DNA of 64,000 nt from WLND01 sp040398845 (GTDB taxonomy: Bacteria; Actinomycetota; Actinomycetes; S36-B12), in the NCBI GenBank assembly GCA_040398845.1, contig JBBATH010000016.1:38807-102806 (forward strand), in the 5' to 3' direction. The position numbers and the translations under genes were made by a program. The notes under the pieces were generated by a model. It saw only the letters and a list, made by a program, of their open reading frames with translations, did no database searches and had not been told where the DNA came from. Position 1 is the first letter of the stretch, and each line of letters opens with the position of its first letter. Positions 16,536 to 25,050 of the stretch are shown here, piece by piece.

Positions 16536-17555
16536 TTAGAGCTGCTCGTCCTCGGCAAAGGCGAGATCGGCGTCGTCGTCGTCGTCGTAGTAGACGGCTG
16601 CACCCGGGTCGAAGCCGGGCGGGCTGTCCTTAAGCGCGAGGCCCAAACTCACGAGCTTCACCTTGACCTCGTCGATCGACTTCGCCCCGAAGTTGCGAAT
16701 ATCGAGCAGGTCAGCCTCACTGCGGGTGATGAGTTCGCCGACCGTGTGAATACCTTCGCGCTTGAGGCAATTGTACGAACGCACCGTCATATCAAGCTGC
16801 TCGATCGGGGTCGAGAGCTGCTCGGCCACAAAAGCATCCGTCGGAGACGGACCGATGTCAATGCCCTCCGCCTCAAGGTTCAGCTCGCGTGCAAGCCCAA
16901 ACAGCTCGACGAGCGTCTTCCCTGCGGACGCAACAGCGTCGCGTGGCCGCATGGACTGCTTGGTCTCGATGTCAACGACGAGCCTGTCGAAGTCCGTGCG
17001 CTGCTCAACACGCGTCGCCTCGACCTTGTAGGTGACCTTGAGGACCGGGGAGTAGATCGAGTCAACGGGGATCCGTCCGATCTCCTGACCCGGCTGCTTG
17101 TTCAAGGTTGCCGAGACGTAACCGCGACCCCGCTCAACGACGAGTTCAATTTCGAGCTTCCCCTTGCCATTTAACTCAGCGATGTGCAGATCGGGGTTGT
17201 GCACCTCGACGCCCGCAGGCGGCTGAATATCAGCCGCAACCACCATGCCTGGTCCCTGCTTGCGCAGGTACATGACGACCGGCTCATCATGCTCCGACGA
17301 CACCACGAGTTGCTTGATGTTCAAAATGAGTTCGGTGACATCTTCCTTGACGCCCGGCACGGTCGTGAACTCATGGAGCACGCCGTCGATCCGGATGCTT
17401 GTCACTGCTGCGCCAGGGATGGACGAGAGCAGGGTGCGGCGAAGCGAGTTGCCGAGGGTGTACCCGAACCCCGGCTCCAGCGGCTCGAGCACGAAGCGCG
17501 AGCGGAATTCGCTGATGGGCTCCTCGGAGAGCAATGGGCGCTGGCTAATCAGCAC
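16536..17555 (-). CDS. rpoA: DNA-directed RNA polymerase alpha subunit
   Basis: Platform for RNAP assembly and target of activators. The N-terminal domain has GFGYTLGNSLRRTLLSSIPG and the C-terminal domain has the helix-hairpin-helix region NCLKREGIHTVGELI and LLDIRNFGAKSIDEV. The GTG at 17555 is preferred over an ATG nine bases earlier because GGAAGG lies nine bases before it and the product then starts LISQRPLLSEE like its relatives. About 339 residues. The C-terminus ends in a very acidic run (YYDDDDDADLAFAEDEQL). Sits between rpsD and rplQ as usual. Confidence 0.95.
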   Translation of the reverse strand: MLISQRPLLSEEPISEFRSRFVLEPLEPGFGYTLGNSLRRTLLSSIPGAAVTSIRIDGVLHEFTTVPGVKEDVTELILNIKQLVVSSEHDEPVVMYLRKQGPGMVVAADIQPPAGVEVHNPDLHIAELNGKGKLEIELVVERGRGYVSATLNKQPGQEIGRIPVDSIYSPVLKVTYKVEATRVEQRTDFDRLVVDIETKQSMRPRDAVASAGKTLVELFGLARELNLEAEGIDIGPSPTDAFVAEQLSTPIEQLDMTVRSYNCLKREGIHTVGELITRSEADLLDIRNFGAKSIDEVKVKLVSLGLALKDSPPGFDPGAAVYYDDDDDADLAFAEDEQL

Positions 17556-17614
17556 GATGTACATCCTTCCCGTGACGACCGCGATATGACGTCACGATTC
17601 TGCTGGCGAACGAA

Positions 17615-17638
17615 GCCCGGGCCTGAAGAGGCCCGGGC
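17615..17638 (-). terminator. Perfect GC-rich hairpin between rpsD and rpoA
   Basis: GCCCGGGCCT at 17615-17624 is perfectly inverted as AGGCCCGGGC at 17629-17638 around a four-base GAAG loop. It begins a few bases after the rpsD stop. The following minus-strand sequence is TTCGTTCG, too poor in T for a strong terminator, so partial termination or an mRNA-stability role that sets rpoA dosage is plausible. Confidence 0.6.
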
Positions 17639-17644
17639 ACATGA

Positions 17645-18271
17645 CTACTTGGAGTACAGCTCGACGATCAGCTGCTCGTTGACAGGGGTATCGATGGCCT
17701 GACGACCGGGCAGCGAGTGAACGAGGATCCGCATCTTCGACGGAATGACCTCGAGCCACGCTGGCACGATCCGCTCACCGATCTCGGCGTGCGCGATGAC
17801 GAACGGAGTCATCTCGCGCGAACCAACTCGAACCTCGACGATGTCGTTGGGCGACACTCGATAGGACGGGATGTTCACCTTGTGGCCATTGACAGTGAGG
17901 TGTCCGTGGGTGACGAACTGCCGCGCCATATCACGAGACTTCGCGAACCCTGCGCGGAAGACCACGTTGTCCAAGCGGGACTCGAGGATCTGCAACAGGT
18001 TCTCGCCGGTCTTGCCCGACTGGCGCTGCGCCTCCTTGAAGTAGTTCGAGAACTGCTTCTCGAGAACCCCATACATACGCGTTGCCTTCTGCTTCTCGCG
18101 CAGCTGGAGCAGGTACTCGCTCTCCTTGGTCCGGCCACGACCGTGCTGGCCCGGAGGGTAGGGACGCTTCTCAAAGGGGCACTTCGGCGACTCGCACTTG
18201 GAGCCCTTGAGGAACAACTTCATCTTCTCGCGACGGCACCGCTTGCAGTCGGCGTCTACGTAACGCGCCAT
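17645..18271 (-). CDS. rpsD: 30S ribosomal protein S4 (zinc-binding form)
   Basis: Primary 16S rRNA-binding protein, 208 residues. Residues Cys9, Cys12, Cys26 and Cys31 form a zinc-finger-like C+ motif near the N-terminus. The S4 RNA-binding domain starts near 96 (SRLDNVVFRAGFAKSRDMAR). GYFKEAQ-like spacing in the S4 N-domain and the terminal EQLIVELYSK are also typical. It lies 31 bases after rpsK. Confidence 0.97.
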   Translation of the reverse strand: MARYVDADCKRCRREKMKLFLKGSKCESPKCPFEKRPYPPGQHGRGRTKESEYLLQLREKQKATRMYGVLEKQFSNYFKEAQRQSGKTGENLLQILESRLDNVVFRAGFAKSRDMARQFVTHGHLTVNGHKVNIPSYRVSPNDIVEVRVGSREMTPFVIAHAEIGERIVPAWLEVIPSKMRILVHSLPGRQAIDTPVNEQLIVELYSK

Positions 18272-18302
18272 AAGTCAATATCTCCTGTGATTCTGCGCGC
18301 GG

Positions 18303-18713
18303 TCAGACGCGACGACGCTTGGACGGGCGGGTGCCGTTGTGCGGAACGGGCGTGACGTCAGCGATGGAGCCGACCTCGAGGCCAGTTGCCTGCAGCGAAC
18401 GGATTGCGGTCTCGCGGCCGGAGCCTGGACCTTTCACGAACACATCGACCTTGCGCATGCCGTGCTCCATCGCGCGACGCGCGGCAGCTTCCGCTGCGAG
18501 CTGCGCTGCGAAGGGCGTCGACTTGCGGCTGCCCTTGAACCCCACCTGACCGGCGCTGGCCCAAGCGATGACCGCACCCGTGGGATCGGTGATCGAGACA
18601 ATCGTGTTGTTGAACGTGCTCTTGATGTGAGCGTGACCGTGGGCCACGTTCTTCTTTTCCTTGCGGCGGATCTTCTTCGCGCCCGCGGCCTTGGAACCTG
18701 CCTTTGGTGCCAT
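18303..18713 (-). CDS. rpsK: 30S ribosomal protein S11
   Basis: Platform protein near the E site, 136 residues. Contains HIKSTFNNTIVSITDPTGAV, SAGQVGFKGSRKSTPFAAQ and the C-terminal TPVPHNGTRPSKRRRV. A short Lys/Ala-rich N-terminus is typical of the phylum. ATG at 18713 with CAGGAG upstream. Confidence 0.97.
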   Translation of the reverse strand: MAPKAGSKAAGAKKIRRKEKKNVAHGHAHIKSTFNNTIVSITDPTGAVIAWASAGQVGFKGSRKSTPFAAQLAAEAAARRAMEHGMRKVDVFVKGPGSGRETAIRSLQATGLEVGSIADVTPVPHNGTRPSKRRRV

Positions 18714-18757
18714 AAGTCGTTATCTCCTGGTTCGTTTGAGGAAGTGAGCCGGTCGGC

Positions 18758-19135
18758 CTATTTGCCGACCTTCTTCTTGCCAGCCACTGTCTTACGCGGG
18801 CCCTTGCGGGTGCGCGCGTTCGTGTGGGTGCGCTGGCCACGAACCGGGAGACCGCGACGGTGGCGGAGTCCCTGGTAGCAACCAATCTCGACCTTGCGCC
18901 GGACATCGGCGGAAACCTCACGACGAAGATCACCTTCGACCTTGAGGTGTGCATCGATCCAGTCGCGTAGGGCGAGAAGTTGATCGTCACTGAGGTCCTT
19001 GGACTTCAGGTTCGGGCTAATGCCCGTGGCCTCGAGGGCCTTCACAGCCTGCGATCGGCCGATTCCATAGATGTATGTGAGGGCGATTGCCATGCGCTTT
19101 TCGCGTGGTAGATCGACACCGACAAGACGTGCCAT
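18758..19135 (-). CDS. rpsM: 30S ribosomal protein S13
   Basis: Head protein contacting P-site tRNA and L5. The start at 19135 gives MARLVGVDLPREKR, the conserved N-terminus; an in-frame ATG nine codons upstream is rejected because it adds non-conserved residues. YIYGIGRSQAVKALEATGI and GLPVRGQRTHTNARTRKGP are diagnostic. 125 residues. Confidence 0.97.
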   Translation of the reverse strand: MARLVGVDLPREKRMAIALTYIYGIGRSQAVKALEATGISPNLKSKDLSDDQLLALRDWIDAHLKVEGDLRREVSADVRRKVEIGCYQGLRHRRGLPVRGQRTHTNARTRKGPRKTVAGKKKVGK

Positions 19136-19348
19136 GTGGCGTTCTCTTTTCTTTCTCAGCACGAGGTTTCGAAAGGGGATCCGATCCAGCCCGCCAAGGC
19201 TGGTCTTCGGCCTCGTGACCGAAGGTGTCGTCCTCGCGTGTTCGTGTGCCTGCGAGGGGTCGGGATCTCCTATGGTTCCGAAGCCCGGGTTGTCTCCCCG
19301 GTCAACGGCGCGAACACGCGCTGGTGCGCTGCTCGCTCGTCAGACTGA

Positions 19349-19462
19349 CTAGCCCTGACGCTGCTTGTGTCGAGTGTTCTCGCAGATGACCATGACGACG
19401 CCGTGACGACGGATGACCTTGCACTTGTCGCAGATCGGCTTGACGCTGGGGTTGACCTTCAT
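19349..19462 (-). CDS. rpmJ: 50S ribosomal protein L36 (zinc-binding form)
   Basis: A 37-residue protein read directly on the minus strand: it starts MKVNPSVKPICDKCKV and ends RHKQRQG. The Cys11, Cys14, Cys27 and His32 zinc ligands are all present. It lies between infA and rpsM, its standard place, with an unusually long 213-base gap before rpsM in which no gene is seen. Confidence 0.95.
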   Translation of the reverse strand: MKVNPSVKPICDKCKVIRRHGVVMVICENTRHKQRQG

Positions 19463-19501
19463 CGTGGCTCTTTCTCGAGTACGCGGCTGCGGTGGGACGG
19501 A

Positions 19502-19723
19502 TTACTTGTAGCGGTAGACGATTCGGCCGCGGGTGAGGTCATACGGGGAGAGTTCTACGACCACCCGATCATCAGGAAGGATCCGGATGTAGTGCATCCG
19601 CATCTTCCCGCTGATGTGCGCGAGAACCTTGTGCCCGTTGTCCAACTCCACGCGGAACATTGCGTTTGGCAATGACTCGGTGATCGTGCCCTCGAGCTCG
19701 ATCGCGCCGTCTTTCTTGCCCAT
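19502..19723 (-). CDS. infA: Translation initiation factor IF-1
   Basis: S1-fold protein of 73 residues that binds the ribosomal A site during initiation. The start at 19723 gives MGKKDGAIELEGTI; sequence upstream in frame is not conserved and is rejected. LPNAMFRVELDNGHKVLAHI, SGKMRMHYIRI and PYDLTRGRIVYRYK are family hallmarks. A 393-base region separates it from map, so it probably has its own promoter. Confidence 0.96.
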   Translation of the reverse strand: MGKKDGAIELEGTITESLPNAMFRVELDNGHKVLAHISGKMRMHYIRILPDDRVVVELSPYDLTRGRIVYRYK

Positions 19724-20001
19724 ACCCTCAGCTTCCGTCCGCCTGAGCCAATCTCCAAGTGGAGGCCCCCTCACGGGAGCGCAGGCACACCACGTTTGAT
19801 CACGCAAAGACACCCGATGTACCGGGGGAAGTTGAGCGGACGAACGGGGAAGCCCCACATCAGCCTTCGAAGTGTACGCGGCAACGTCCGTCCCTCATAA
19901 TCTGGGGGTGGTCAATCCGCTATTCGCAAACCCGGAACCAGAAAACTGGTGGGCACGATGGATGAAATGACCGTAAACACCACCATCTGACCACTCCACT
20001 G

Positions 20002-20032
20002 GTCATTCAAACCAGAATCCGGCTGAAATGAC
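20002..20032. repeat. 31-bp palindrome-ended element, copy 2
   Basis: Starts GTCATTC, has the core ACCAGAATCCGGC, and ends AAATGAC, so its outer GTCATT/AATGAC ends are inverted. It is followed at once by GGGG and then seven-G runs. Aligns base for base with the other three copies. Confidence 0.7.
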
Positions 20033-20042
20033 GGGGCAGGTC

Positions 20043-20080
20043 GGGGGGGCAGGTCGGGGGGGCGGGGGTGGGGGGCGGGG
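20043..20080 (+). other. G-run tract, possible G-quadruplex
   Basis: Five G runs of 7, 7, 5, 6 and 4 bases are separated by loops of 6, 1, 1 and 1 bases on the plus strand. This meets the usual G3+N1-7 pattern for a quadruplex several times over. It lies immediately beside the 31-bp element and 37 bases past the map stop. On the transcribed strand for map and infA it would appear in the DNA template, not the RNA. Confidence 0.6.
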
Positions 20081-20116
20081 AGTTCGGAATCTTTGGTTCC
20101 TTCATCCCTGACGTCG

Positions 20117-20899
20117 TTACAGGTGGACGTCGTCCAGCGCGGTGAGCACCCAGGGGCCATCCTCAGTGATAGCCACAGTGTGCTCCCAGTGAGCGGCGTA
20201 GCGCTTATCTGAAGTCACCACCGTCCACCCGTCCGAGAGCACGCCCACCTCACTACTGCCGAGGCACACCATCGGCTCGATCGCCAGCGCCATTCCCACC
20301 TTCAAATGCGGCCCTTGCCCCGCCTTGCCGTAGTTCGGCACTGGCGGGTGCATGTGCATGCTCGTCCCGATGCCGTGCCCGACGTACTCCTCAACGATTC
20401 CGTAGTCACCTGCCTCGTTGATGACCCCCTCGACCGCATGGCCGATGTCTGACAGGCGCCCCCCCGCTCTCGCCTGCGCAAGCCCGGCCCACATCGACGC
20501 TTCGGTAACTCGAGAAAGCTCGGCTACCTCAGGTGCGACGTCACCAACGAGCACGCTCATGGCAGCATCCCCATGCCAGCCTTCGACGATGGCTCCGCAA
20601 TCCACGGAAATGAGGTCACCATCGAAAAGGATGCGGGGACCCGGAATGCCATGCACCACCTCGTCGTTCACCGAGGTGCAGATGACAGCAGGGAAACCGT
20701 GATAGCCCAGAAAGGATGGGGACGCCCCCATGCGCAGGATGTTCTCGTGAGCAATGGTGTCGAGTTCTTTAGTGGTGATGCCAGGCCGGACCGCGTCGGC
20801 AACGAGTTGGAGGGTTGTCGCAACGACAAGACCCGCCTGACGCATCAAGGCGATCTGCGGCACGGATTTGATTTCAATCGACTCGCGCTTGCGGAACAT
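20117..20899 (-). CDS. map: Methionine aminopeptidase, type I
   Basis: Removes N-terminal Met from new proteins using two metal ions. The metal ligands are in SVDCGA (Asp), WHGDAAMS (Asp), VGHGIGTSMH (His), LAIEPMV (Glu) and WEHTVAI (Glu), with the substrate His in LGYHGFPAVIC. Length 260 residues is typical. Located between adk and infA as in most actinobacteria, 28 bases after adk. Confidence 0.96.
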   Translation of the reverse strand: MFRKRESIEIKSVPQIALMRQAGLVVATTLQLVADAVRPGITTKELDTIAHENILRMGASPSFLGYHGFPAVICTSVNDEVVHGIPGPRILFDGDLISVDCGAIVEGWHGDAAMSVLVGDVAPEVAELSRVTEASMWAGLAQARAGGRLSDIGHAVEGVINEAGDYGIVEEYVGHGIGTSMHMHPPVPNYGKAGQGPHLKVGMALAIEPMVCLGSSEVGVLSDGWTVVTSDKRYAAHWEHTVAITEDGPWVLTALDDVHL

Positions 20900-20927
20900 C
20901 GGGCTTTTCGCCCCTTCTACAGTTGAA

Positions 20928-21497
20928 CTACGCGTTGACGCCGAGTGCCTCGAGCACCCGGCCGCTCACATCTTCGACGGGTCCCATGCCACTCACCTGG
21001 ACTAGCAGGCCGCGCTTCTCGTACAGGGCAGTCAGCGGAGCGGTTGCATCGAAGTAAAGCTCGAGCCGACGCCTGATGACGTCTTCGCCGTCGTCGGATC
21101 GACCCTGCTCAACTGAGCGCCTCACCAGCCGGCTCACCACCTCATCAACATCGACCGTCAACTCAACGACCTTGTCAACACCGGCGCCCGTGCCCTCAAG
21201 TACCGAGTCAAGCTCATCTACCTGCTCCAAGGTGCGAGGGTAACCGTCCAGAAGGAAGCCAGCACTGCAATCCGCCTGTGACAAGCGGTCACGCACCATG
21301 GCATTCGTGAGACCGTCGGGAACGTACTCACCGGCATCCATGTACGCCTGAGCCTGAACTCCGAGAGGCGACCCCTGGGAGACATTCGCCCGGAAGATAT
21401 CGCCCGTTGAGATGTGGGGGACGCCTATTGCGGCCGCCAATACAACAGCCTGCGTACCCTTACCCGCACCGGGCGGGCCCATGATGACCAGACGCAC
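20928..21497 (-). CDS. adk: Adenylate kinase
   Basis: Interconverts ATP + AMP and 2 ADP. P-loop GPPGAGKGTQ (7-16), AMP-site STGDIFR and DGYPRTLEQ, and the LID region RLVRRSVEQGRSDDGEDVIRR shortened so no zinc module is present. 189 residues, the short-lid form. GTG start at 21497, 12 bases after secY. Confidence 0.96.
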   Translation of the reverse strand: MRLVIMGPPGAGKGTQAVVLAAAIGVPHISTGDIFRANVSQGSPLGVQAQAYMDAGEYVPDGLTNAMVRDRLSQADCSAGFLLDGYPRTLEQVDELDSVLEGTGAGVDKVVELTVDVDEVVSRLVRRSVEQGRSDDGEDVIRRRLELYFDATAPLTALYEKRGLLVQVSGMGPVEDVSGRVLEALGVNA

Positions 21498-21509
21498 AGC
21501 AGAACCCCC

Positions 21510-22808
21510 CTAGCGGAGGAAACCCTCGTAGTTGCGCTGCTGAAGTTGTGACTCAATCTGCTTCACCGTGTCGAGGCCGACACCCACCATGATGAGCAGG
21601 CTGGTACCACCGAAGATGAAGTTCGAAGAAACGTCAAGGAATCCAAATGCGAACACCGGGACGACCGCGATGAGTCCCAGGTAAATAGACCCGGGCGCAG
21701 TCAGTCGTGTGAGGACGTAGTCAAGGTAATCAGCAGTCGGCTTGCCCGCTCGGATGCCGGGAATGAACCCGCCGTACTTCTTCATATTGTCGGCTACTTC
21801 AACCGGGTTGAACGTTATCGATACGTAGAAGTAGCAGAAGAACACGATGAGAAGGAAGTAGAAGGCAAGGTACCAACCACCCGTGCCGGTTCCGAAGTTC
21901 TGCTGAATCCAGATCGACCACGGAGCAGTACTACCGGTCAACTGCACGAACAGCGTTGGCAGGAAGAGCAGCGACGATGCGAAAATAACCGGGATAACTC
22001 CAGCCATATTCACCTTCAGCGGGATGTACGTGGAGGTTCCCCCATACATTCGCCTGCCGACCATGCGCTTGGCGTATTGAACTGGAATCCGACGTTGGGC
22101 CTGCTCGACGAAGACGACAAGGGCAATCACGACGAGTCCGACTGCCAGCGTCATTGCGAAGGTAAGCGGACCCTTGGCTCCCCAGATGGAAGCGAACTGA
22201 GACGGCACACTCGCGATAATCGAGGTAAAGATCAAGAGCGACATGCCATTGCCGATACCGCGTTCGGTGATCAACTCACCAAACCACATGATCACGGCCG
22301 TACCGGCGGTCATGACGATGACCATCACGAGAATGATCCATACACCCTGGTCAGGGATGATCGCCTCGTTGCAACCGCTGAACAGTGCCCCCGGAGTCCG
22401 AGCCAGCGACAGGATTGCGGTCGACTGCAGGATTGCCAGCCCGATTGTGAGGAATCGCGTGTACTGCGTGATCTTGGCCTGACCCGCTTGGCCATCCTTC
22501 TTGAGGGTCTCGAGTCGGGGGATGACCACTGTGAGCAGTTGCAGAATGATGCTCGCCGTGATGTACGGCATGATCCCAAGCGCGAACACCGACAACTGAA
22601 GCAGGGCGCCACCACTGAAGAGGTTGATCAGTGCATAGATCGAATTACCCTCGACGACATCGATACACCGCTGGATCGCCGCGTAGTCGACTCCCGGGGT
22701 CGGCAACACCGACCCGAGCCGGAAAATTGCAAGTAGGCCCAGTGTGAACAGGATCTTCTTACGAAGGTCCGGCGTACGCAGGGCGGCTCCGAACGCACTG
22801 ATGTGCAC
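21510..22808 (-). CDS. secY: Preprotein translocase subunit SecY
   Basis: Channel-forming subunit of the Sec translocon, 432 residues and ten predicted membrane spans. Seen are GVDYAAIQ near the N-terminus, the LFSGGALLQLSVFALGIMPY plug/TM2 block, GELITERGIGNGMSLLIF, and the cytosolic loop YAKRMVGRRMYGGTSTYIP. The C-terminal QQRNYEGFLR is conserved. GTG start with GGGAGG six bases upstream. Last gene of the spc cluster before adk. Confidence 0.97.
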   Translation of the reverse strand: MHISAFGAALRTPDLRKKILFTLGLLAIFRLGSVLPTPGVDYAAIQRCIDVVEGNSIYALINLFSGGALLQLSVFALGIMPYITASIILQLLTVVIPRLETLKKDGQAGQAKITQYTRFLTIGLAILQSTAILSLARTPGALFSGCNEAIIPDQGVWIILVMVIVMTAGTAVIMWFGELITERGIGNGMSLLIFTSIIASVPSQFASIWGAKGPLTFAMTLAVGLVVIALVVFVEQAQRRIPVQYAKRMVGRRMYGGTSTYIPLKVNMAGVIPVIFASSLLFLPTLFVQLTGSTAPWSIWIQQNFGTGTGGWYLAFYFLLIVFFCYFYVSITFNPVEVADNMKKYGGFIPGIRAGKPTADYLDYVLTRLTAPGSIYLGLIAVVPVFAFGFLDVSSNFIFGGTSLLIMVGVGLDTVKQIESQLQQRNYEGFLR

Positions 22809-22854
22809 TGTGCCTCCCGCTCAGATTTCGGTATGCATGAATGAACGAATTGAA

Positions 22855-23295
22855 TCAGATCTCGGTGGCCGAACCACCCGCGGCCACGATCTTCTCACGA
22901 GCACTGTCCGAGAACGCATCAGCGCTCACCTTCACTGCGACCGCGATATCGCCGAGCCCGAGGACCTTGACCTTCTGGCCCTTACGGACGGCTCCCTTGG
23001 CCACGAGATCTGCGACGGTGACCTCGCCACCACCCGGGAACAACTTCTCCAAGGCCGCGACGTTCACTACTTGAAACTCAACTCGATTCGGATTCTTGAA
23101 GCCCTTGAGCTTCGGCAGACGCATATGCAGGGGCATCTGGCCGCCCTCGAACCGAGCGGGGACCTGGTAGCGAGCCTTCGTACCCTTGGTACCACGGCCA
23201 GCAGTCTTGCCCTTCGACGCCTCTCCGCGTCCAACGCGGGTCTTCGCCGTCTTCGCGCCCGGAGCCGGGCGCAGATGATGAACCTTAAGCGTCAT
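22855..23295 (-). CDS. rplO: 50S ribosomal protein L15
   Basis: 146 residues. N-terminal HHLRPAPGAKTAKTRVGRGE, the glycine/lysine-rich GKTAGRGTKG stretch, and FEGGQMPLHMRLPKLKGFKN are characteristic of L15. Two bases downstream of rpmD, and 46 bases ahead of secY. Confidence 0.97.
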   Translation of the reverse strand: MTLKVHHLRPAPGAKTAKTRVGRGEASKGKTAGRGTKGTKARYQVPARFEGGQMPLHMRLPKLKGFKNPNRVEFQVVNVAALEKLFPGGGEVTVADLVAKGAVRKGQKVKVLGLGDIAVAVKVSADAFSDSAREKIVAAGGSATEI

Positions 23296-23297
23296 GG

Positions 23298-23480
23298 TTA
23301 GTCGACCTCCTCGACGACAACTAGATGGGACACCATGTTGACCATGCCCCGGAATTCTGGACGGTCGTCCTTGACGACGGTGTCACCTATGCGCTTGAGA
23401 CCGAGTGAGCGCAACGTATCGCGCTGATTCGAAGTCCCACCGATCTTCGACTTTGTCTGCGTGACCTTGAGGCGGCTCAT
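23298..23480 (-). CDS. rpmD: 50S ribosomal protein L30
   Basis: 60-residue protein starting MSRLKVTQTKSKIGG and containing TLRSLGLKRIGDTVV, the L30 signature. It overlaps the rpsE stop by four bases (ATGA), so translation is probably coupled. Confidence 0.95.
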   Translation of the reverse strand: MSRLKVTQTKSKIGGTSNQRDTLRSLGLKRIGDTVVKDDRPEFRGMVNMVSHLVVVEEVD

Positions 23481-24073
23481 GACGCGCTCAATCCTGCTGC
23501 ACGAGCCCGGAGCAGGGCCGCCGGAGCGACATCCTCTAATGACAGGCCGCGACGAGCAGCCACCGCCTCCGGCGACTCGAGCATCTTCAGTGCCTTAACC
23601 GTCGCATGAACCACGTTGATCGCGTTATCAGAGCCCATCGACTTGCTGAGGATGTCGTGAATCCCAGCGCACTCCAACACCGCACGAACCGGACCACCGG
23701 CGATGACCCCGGTACCGGGAGCGGCCGGACGCAGCATCACGACCCCAGCTGACGCCTCACCTGTAATCGGGTGGGGAATCGTGCCCTGAATCCTCGGGAC
23801 GCGGAAGAAGCTCTTCTTCGCCTCCTCGACACCCTTGGCAATCGCGGCCGGCACCTCTTTGGCCTTGCCGTAACCCACACCTACCTGGCCATCTCCGTCA
23901 CCGACGATCACGAGAGCGGTGAAGCTAAACCGACGGCCACCCTTGACGACCTTCGACACGCGGTTGATCGCGACCACCCGCTCAATGAACGCGGATTTCT
24001 CCTCGCGAGGACTGCGTTCCTTGCGATCCTTGCGCTCGCCTGCGCCACTCCCGCGGCGCTGCGTTGCTGACAT
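23477..24073 (-). CDS. rpsE: 30S ribosomal protein S5
   Basis: Accuracy-related protein with the double-stranded RNA-binding-like domain ERVVAINRVSKVVKGGRRFSF and the conserved GYGKAKEVPAAIAKGVEEAKK. A charged 25-residue N-terminal extension (RKDRKERSPREEK) precedes it. 198 residues. Overlaps rpmD. Confidence 0.97.
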   Translation of the reverse strand: MSATQRRGSGAGERKDRKERSPREEKSAFIERVVAINRVSKVVKGGRRFSFTALVIVGDGDGQVGVGYGKAKEVPAAIAKGVEEAKKSFFRVPRIQGTIPHPITGEASAGVVMLRPAAPGTGVIAGGPVRAVLECAGIHDILSKSMGSDNAINVVHATVKALKMLESPEAVAARRGLSLEDVAPAALLRARAAGLSAS

Positions 24074-24112
24074 AGGAATACCTCTCTAATTCTTTCGAAA
24101 ACCGGTTACGAC

Positions 24113-24496
24113 TTAGAAGTCCAGGCCACCCTCGCGGGCGCCATCCGCGAGTGCCGCGACGCGGCCGTGGTACCTGTTGCCTCCACGATCGAAGACGACG
24201 CTTTCGACACCGGCCTGCTTCGCGCGCTCTGCGACCAACTGCCCAACCTTGCGAGCCTTGGCGGTTTTATCATCCACCGCACCCCGGAGGTCAACCTCCA
24301 TCGTGGACGCAGACGCCAACGTGTGGCCCTTCGTGTCATCGACGATCTGCGCAACCACGTGCCGCGCAGACCGGGTGACGACCAGACGCGGCCGCGCTGG
24401 AGTGCCCGACACCTTCTTGCGCACTCGGATATGACGTCGCTTCCGTCCAACCGCAACCTTGTTGCCGGAACCCAACTTGATACCGAAGGAACTCAC
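24113..24496 (-). CDS. rplR: 50S ribosomal protein L18
   Basis: 5S rRNA-binding protein of 127 residues. RKKVSGTPARPRLVVTRSAR near the N-terminus and FDRGGNRYHGRVAALADGAR before the end are family signatures. Start overlaps the rplF stop by four bases. Confidence 0.97.
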   Translation of the reverse strand: MSSFGIKLGSGNKVAVGRKRRHIRVRKKVSGTPARPRLVVTRSARHVVAQIVDDTKGHTLASASTMEVDLRGAVDDKTAKARKVGQLVAERAKQAGVESVVFDRGGNRYHGRVAALADGAREGGLDF

Positions 24497-25032
24497 TTCT
24501 TACCCGCCTTTCCAGCCTTGCGGCGGATGACTTCACCCTCGTAGCGCACACCTTTGCCCTTGTAAGGCTCGGGCTTGCGCAACTTACGGATATTCGCGGC
24601 GACCTCGCCGACCTGCTGCTTGTCAATCCCCTGAACCTTGAACTTCACCGGGCTATCGACCTGGAAGGCGATGCCCTCCGGGGCGGTGATGAGAACCGAA
24701 TGGCTAAAGCCAAGCTGAAACTCCAGGTCTGAGCCCTTCGCCGCGACGCGGTAACCCGTGCCCACGATCTCCAGACTCTTCTCGAACCCTGTCGTGACGC
24801 CGGTGACCATATTCGCGACAAGCGTGCGCGTCAGACCGTGGAGCGCACGTGACTGCCGCTCATCGTTGGGTCGCACGACGATGAGGTTGCCCTCCTCAGC
24901 GCGAACCTCAATCGGTACGGCCACCGTGAGGCTCAACGAGCCCCTGGGGCCAGTGATGACAACATCCTGGCCAGCAATCGTTGTCTGGACCCCAGTCGGA
25001 ACCGGGATCGGCAGACGCCCAATACGTGACAT
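24493..25032 (-). CDS. rplF: 50S ribosomal protein L6
   Basis: 179 residues with the duplicated L6 fold. MSRIGRLPIPVP at the start, GYRVAAKGSDLEFQLGFSHS in the middle and RKPEPYKGKGVRYEGE near the end are diagnostic. Overlaps rplR by four bases. Confidence 0.97.
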   Translation of the reverse strand: MSRIGRLPIPVPTGVQTTIAGQDVVITGPRGSLSLTVAVPIEVRAEEGNLIVVRPNDERQSRALHGLTRTLVANMVTGVTTGFEKSLEIVGTGYRVAAKGSDLEFQLGFSHSVLITAPEGIAFQVDSPVKFKVQGIDKQQVGEVAANIRKLRKPEPYKGKGVRYEGEVIRRKAGKAGKK

Positions 25033-25050
25033 CCTCGAACTCCTTTCCGA

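Larger units (their letters stand above)
19724..20116. other. map-infA intergenic region with repeat element and G tract
   Basis: No gene is seen. The region contains copy 2 of the 31-bp element (20002-20032), a related partial copy (GATGAAATGAC near 19961-19971), and a plus-strand G tract at 20043-20080. The infA promoter must lie here, but I could not place it confidently. Confidence 0.6.
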
